Assembly (NCBI GenBank): GCA_027858865.1
Contig: JAQIBW010000309.1
Location: 1-7,626 of the forward strand
Reading direction: 5' to 3'
Length of the DNA: 7,626 nt
Origin: Sulfurimonas sp.
GTDB lineage: Bacteria > Campylobacterota > Campylobacteria > Campylobacterales > Sulfurimonadaceae
The notes below the pieces were generated by a model. That model saw only the letters and a list, made by a program, of their open reading frames with translations, was not told where the DNA came from and made no database searches. Positions 6,802 to 7,626 of this stretch are shown here, piece after piece; position 1 is the first letter of the stretch, and every line of letters begins with the position of its first letter. The position numbers and the translations under genes are program-made.

Positions 6802-6853
6802 TATCAGTGATATTTATAGCTTTTTACTGATAATTTTACTGATAGTATCAGTA
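6802..6853. repeat. Cluster of TATCAGT/ACTGATA inverted and direct repeats
   Basis: Within 52 bp there are three copies of one motif family. TATCAGTGATA (6802-6812) is a palindrome with 5-bp arms. TTTTACTGATA occurs at 6822-6832 and again at 6834-6844. The second copy forms the left arm of the 17-bp perfect palindrome TACTGATAGTATCAGTA (6837-6853, centre 6845). The cluster sits in non-coding DNA between tRNA-Leu and the 79-aa gene. A possible -10 element (TATAAA, 6897-6902) follows about 45 bp later, so repressor or recombinase binding sites are both possible. Confidence 0.65.
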
Positions 6854-6992
6854 GACAAATACCACCTCAATTTAATATCTAGATTATTTTAATGCCTATA
6901 AAATGATATCCCCCTCAAAAACTTTCTCATTTCAGCTTCTATTAATATTTATACATCCATTATTCACATACAAAAAGAAAATAGGAGTTAAT

Positions 6993-7232
6993 ATGCTTTA
7001 TAAAGGTTATTTAATTAGTGAAGAAAACAACAGTAACAATATTGGCTTTAAATACAGTATCATTATTAATGGTGGTGTACGTAAATATCATACATTTGGA
7101 GAGGCTAAGAAAGCTATTTCACTACATTTAATAAGATTGAAGATACAGTCATTAATAGAAAAGCGGGGACTGAGATTGCTTAATTCATACATTGAAGATA
7201 ATGAAAAGCCTATCGAGCCAACACAGACATAA
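6993..7232 (+). CDS. 79-aa protein of unknown function
   Basis: I do not recognise a family. The protein begins MLYKGYLISEENN and continues with alternating beta-like segments (GFKYSIIINGGVRKYHTF). A basic amphipathic helix follows (GEAKKAISLHLIRLKIQSLIEKRG) and then a polar tail. It has the look of small phage or island proteins in which a short sheet precedes a 'F-G-E-A-K-K-A-I' helix, but this is an impression only. There is no signal peptide or transmembrane segment. I chose ATG 6993 because AGGAG at 6983-6987 sits five bases before it; a longer frame from 6903 would add 30 hydrophobic residues without a ribosome site. It lies between the tRNA-proximal repeats and a convergent lysozyme remnant, and a small hairpin covers its stop codon. 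Confidence 0.65.
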   Translation: MLYKGYLISEENNSNNIGFKYSIIINGGVRKYHTFGEAKKAISLHLIRLKIQSLIEKRGLRLLNSYIEDNEKPIEPTQT

Positions 7233-7240
7233 TAAGTCTG
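7224..7240. terminator. Small hairpin between the convergent 79-aa gene and lysozyme remnant
   Basis: CAGAC (7224-7228) pairs with GTCTG (7236-7240) around ATAATAA, which contains the stop codon of the 79-aa gene. It lies between two convergent genes, where a two-way terminator would be expected, but the stem is short and no U-run follows. Confidence 0.25.
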
Positions 7241-7242
7241 CA

Positions 7243-7479
7243 TTAGCTCTTAACCAGTGCCATCATAGCCGACAATCTTTCAGCTCTATTTACACTATCT
7301 TTACCATCACGCATATCAGCTTCATGCATTTGACGATACCATTTACTGTCTAGCATCTCAACAGCAGCTTTTTCAAATTCATGTTCTTCCAGGTACTTCC
7401 AAGTTTTTCTAAACTTCAAAAGTCCACTCAAACCCATTTGGTATGCCATCTCTGCTATGGAGTGGTAACCTAAATTCAT
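7243..7479 (-). pseudogene. Remnant of a T4-type phage lysozyme (GH24), C-terminal half only
   Basis: The 78 residues resemble the second half of phage lysozymes: IAEMAYQMGLSGLLKF, then EKAAVEMLDSKWYRQ and NRAERLSAMM. These correspond to T4 lysozyme INMVFQMGETGVAGF, DEAAVNLAKSRWYNQ and NRAKRVITTF. Such enzymes (about 150-180 aa) cleave peptidoglycan between MurNAc and GlcNAc using Glu11, Asp20 and Thr26 (T4 numbering), all in the N-terminal lobe, which is missing here. Upstream of 7479 there are in-frame stops within a few codons, no Shine-Dalgarno before the ATG, and no lysozyme-like sequence in any minus-strand frame up to 7626. I therefore call it a 5'-truncated relic of a prophage or secreted endolysin gene. 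A short intact gene with another role cannot be excluded. Confidence 0.65.
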
Positions 7480-7528
7480 ACTAAGAATTCAACAATTCTA
7501 AGTTAAAATAAAATGAATAAGGGAAATC

Positions 7529-7626
7529 ATGAGAAATAGTAAATTAAGCTACAAGACTGTCTTGATTTTTAGGGGCATTATAGTTAGTATTTTTTCATTT
7601 GTAACTTACAAAATTCACAATAACGT
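7529..7626 (+). CDS. N-terminus of a membrane-anchored protein (cut by window edge)
   Basis: The first 32 codons of a frame that stays open to the window end: MRNSKLSYKTVLIFRGIIVS, then IFSFVTYKIHNN. An AGGG site (7520-7523) lies five bases before the ATG at 7529. A short basic N-terminus followed by a hydrophobic helix (about 10-28) indicates an N-terminal membrane anchor or uncleaved signal. This arrangement is common at the start of sensor kinases, diguanylate cyclases and chemoreceptors, but nothing here identifies the family. An AT-rich TAAAAT at 7505-7510 may be its -10 box. The gene start is divergent from the lysozyme remnant. Confidence 0.55.
   Translation, partial: MRNSKLSYKTVLIFRGIIVSIFSFVTYKIHNN

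Noticed and set aside
6802..6812. TATCAGTGATA resembles the core of the Tn10 tet operator
   Set aside because: No tetR or tetA is in the window and neighbouring copies of the motif depart from the operator; similarity of a short palindrome is probably chance.
6680..6892. 70-aa frame starting inside tRNA-Leu, with a hydrophobic segment
   Set aside because: Its first third is the tRNA gene itself, its start lies in the D-arm, and no ribosome site exists; the rest reads through the repeat cluster.
6903..6992. 30-residue hydrophobic N-terminal extension of the 79-aa gene
   Set aside because: No ribosome site before 6903, whereas AGGAG sits directly before 6993.

Overview
The window is AT-rich, tightly packed chromosomal DNA that looks like a flagellated Campylobacterota (epsilonproteobacterium), most likely a Sulfurimonas-like genus. 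The reasons are: an AcnB-type aconitase divergent from a class II fumarase; a very large FlgL with an almost perfect sigma-54 promoter; and the order flgL-ftsK, which I recall is also present in Campylobacter jejuni. The genus is inference from these features, not from a search.

Left part (1-1727): the 5' end of acnB (minus strand, cut by the window edge) and a complete fumC (plus strand) are divergent around a 198-bp AT-rich promoter region. Both encode TCA-cycle enzymes (oxidative or reductive direction). FumC keeps its catalytic residues at E. coli numbering if the start at 330 is used.

Middle part (1722-6600), all on the minus strand: a sigma-54 promoter (6585-6600) drives flgL (hook-filament junction protein). 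Then follow ftsK (membrane-anchored DNA translocase, TTG start) and a 130-aa protein of unknown function, whose ATG overlaps the ftsK stop codon and whose own end overlaps the end of the convergent fumC by 6 bp. The flgL frame runs 37 codons past the family's usual C-terminus (…SLVNYL). It crosses a 33-bp near-palindrome and a second sigma-54-like motif, and stops 1 bp before the ftsK start codon. This looks like a stop-codon loss that put the flgL/ftsK control region inside the flgL frame.

Right part (6620-7626): a tRNA-Leu(CAA) gene with its own promoter is followed by about 240 bp without a confident gene. That stretch holds a stem-loop and a cluster of TATCAGT/ACTGATA inverted and direct repeats. 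Next come a 79-aa protein I do not recognise, a truncated C-terminal half of a T4-type phage lysozyme (minus strand), and the first 32 codons of a membrane-anchored protein (plus strand) that leaves the window. tRNA, orphan gene and lysozyme remnant together suggest the worn edge of an integrated phage or element at the tRNA, but no integrase or second att copy is visible here. I see no CRISPR array, insertion sequence or obvious new multi-gene system.
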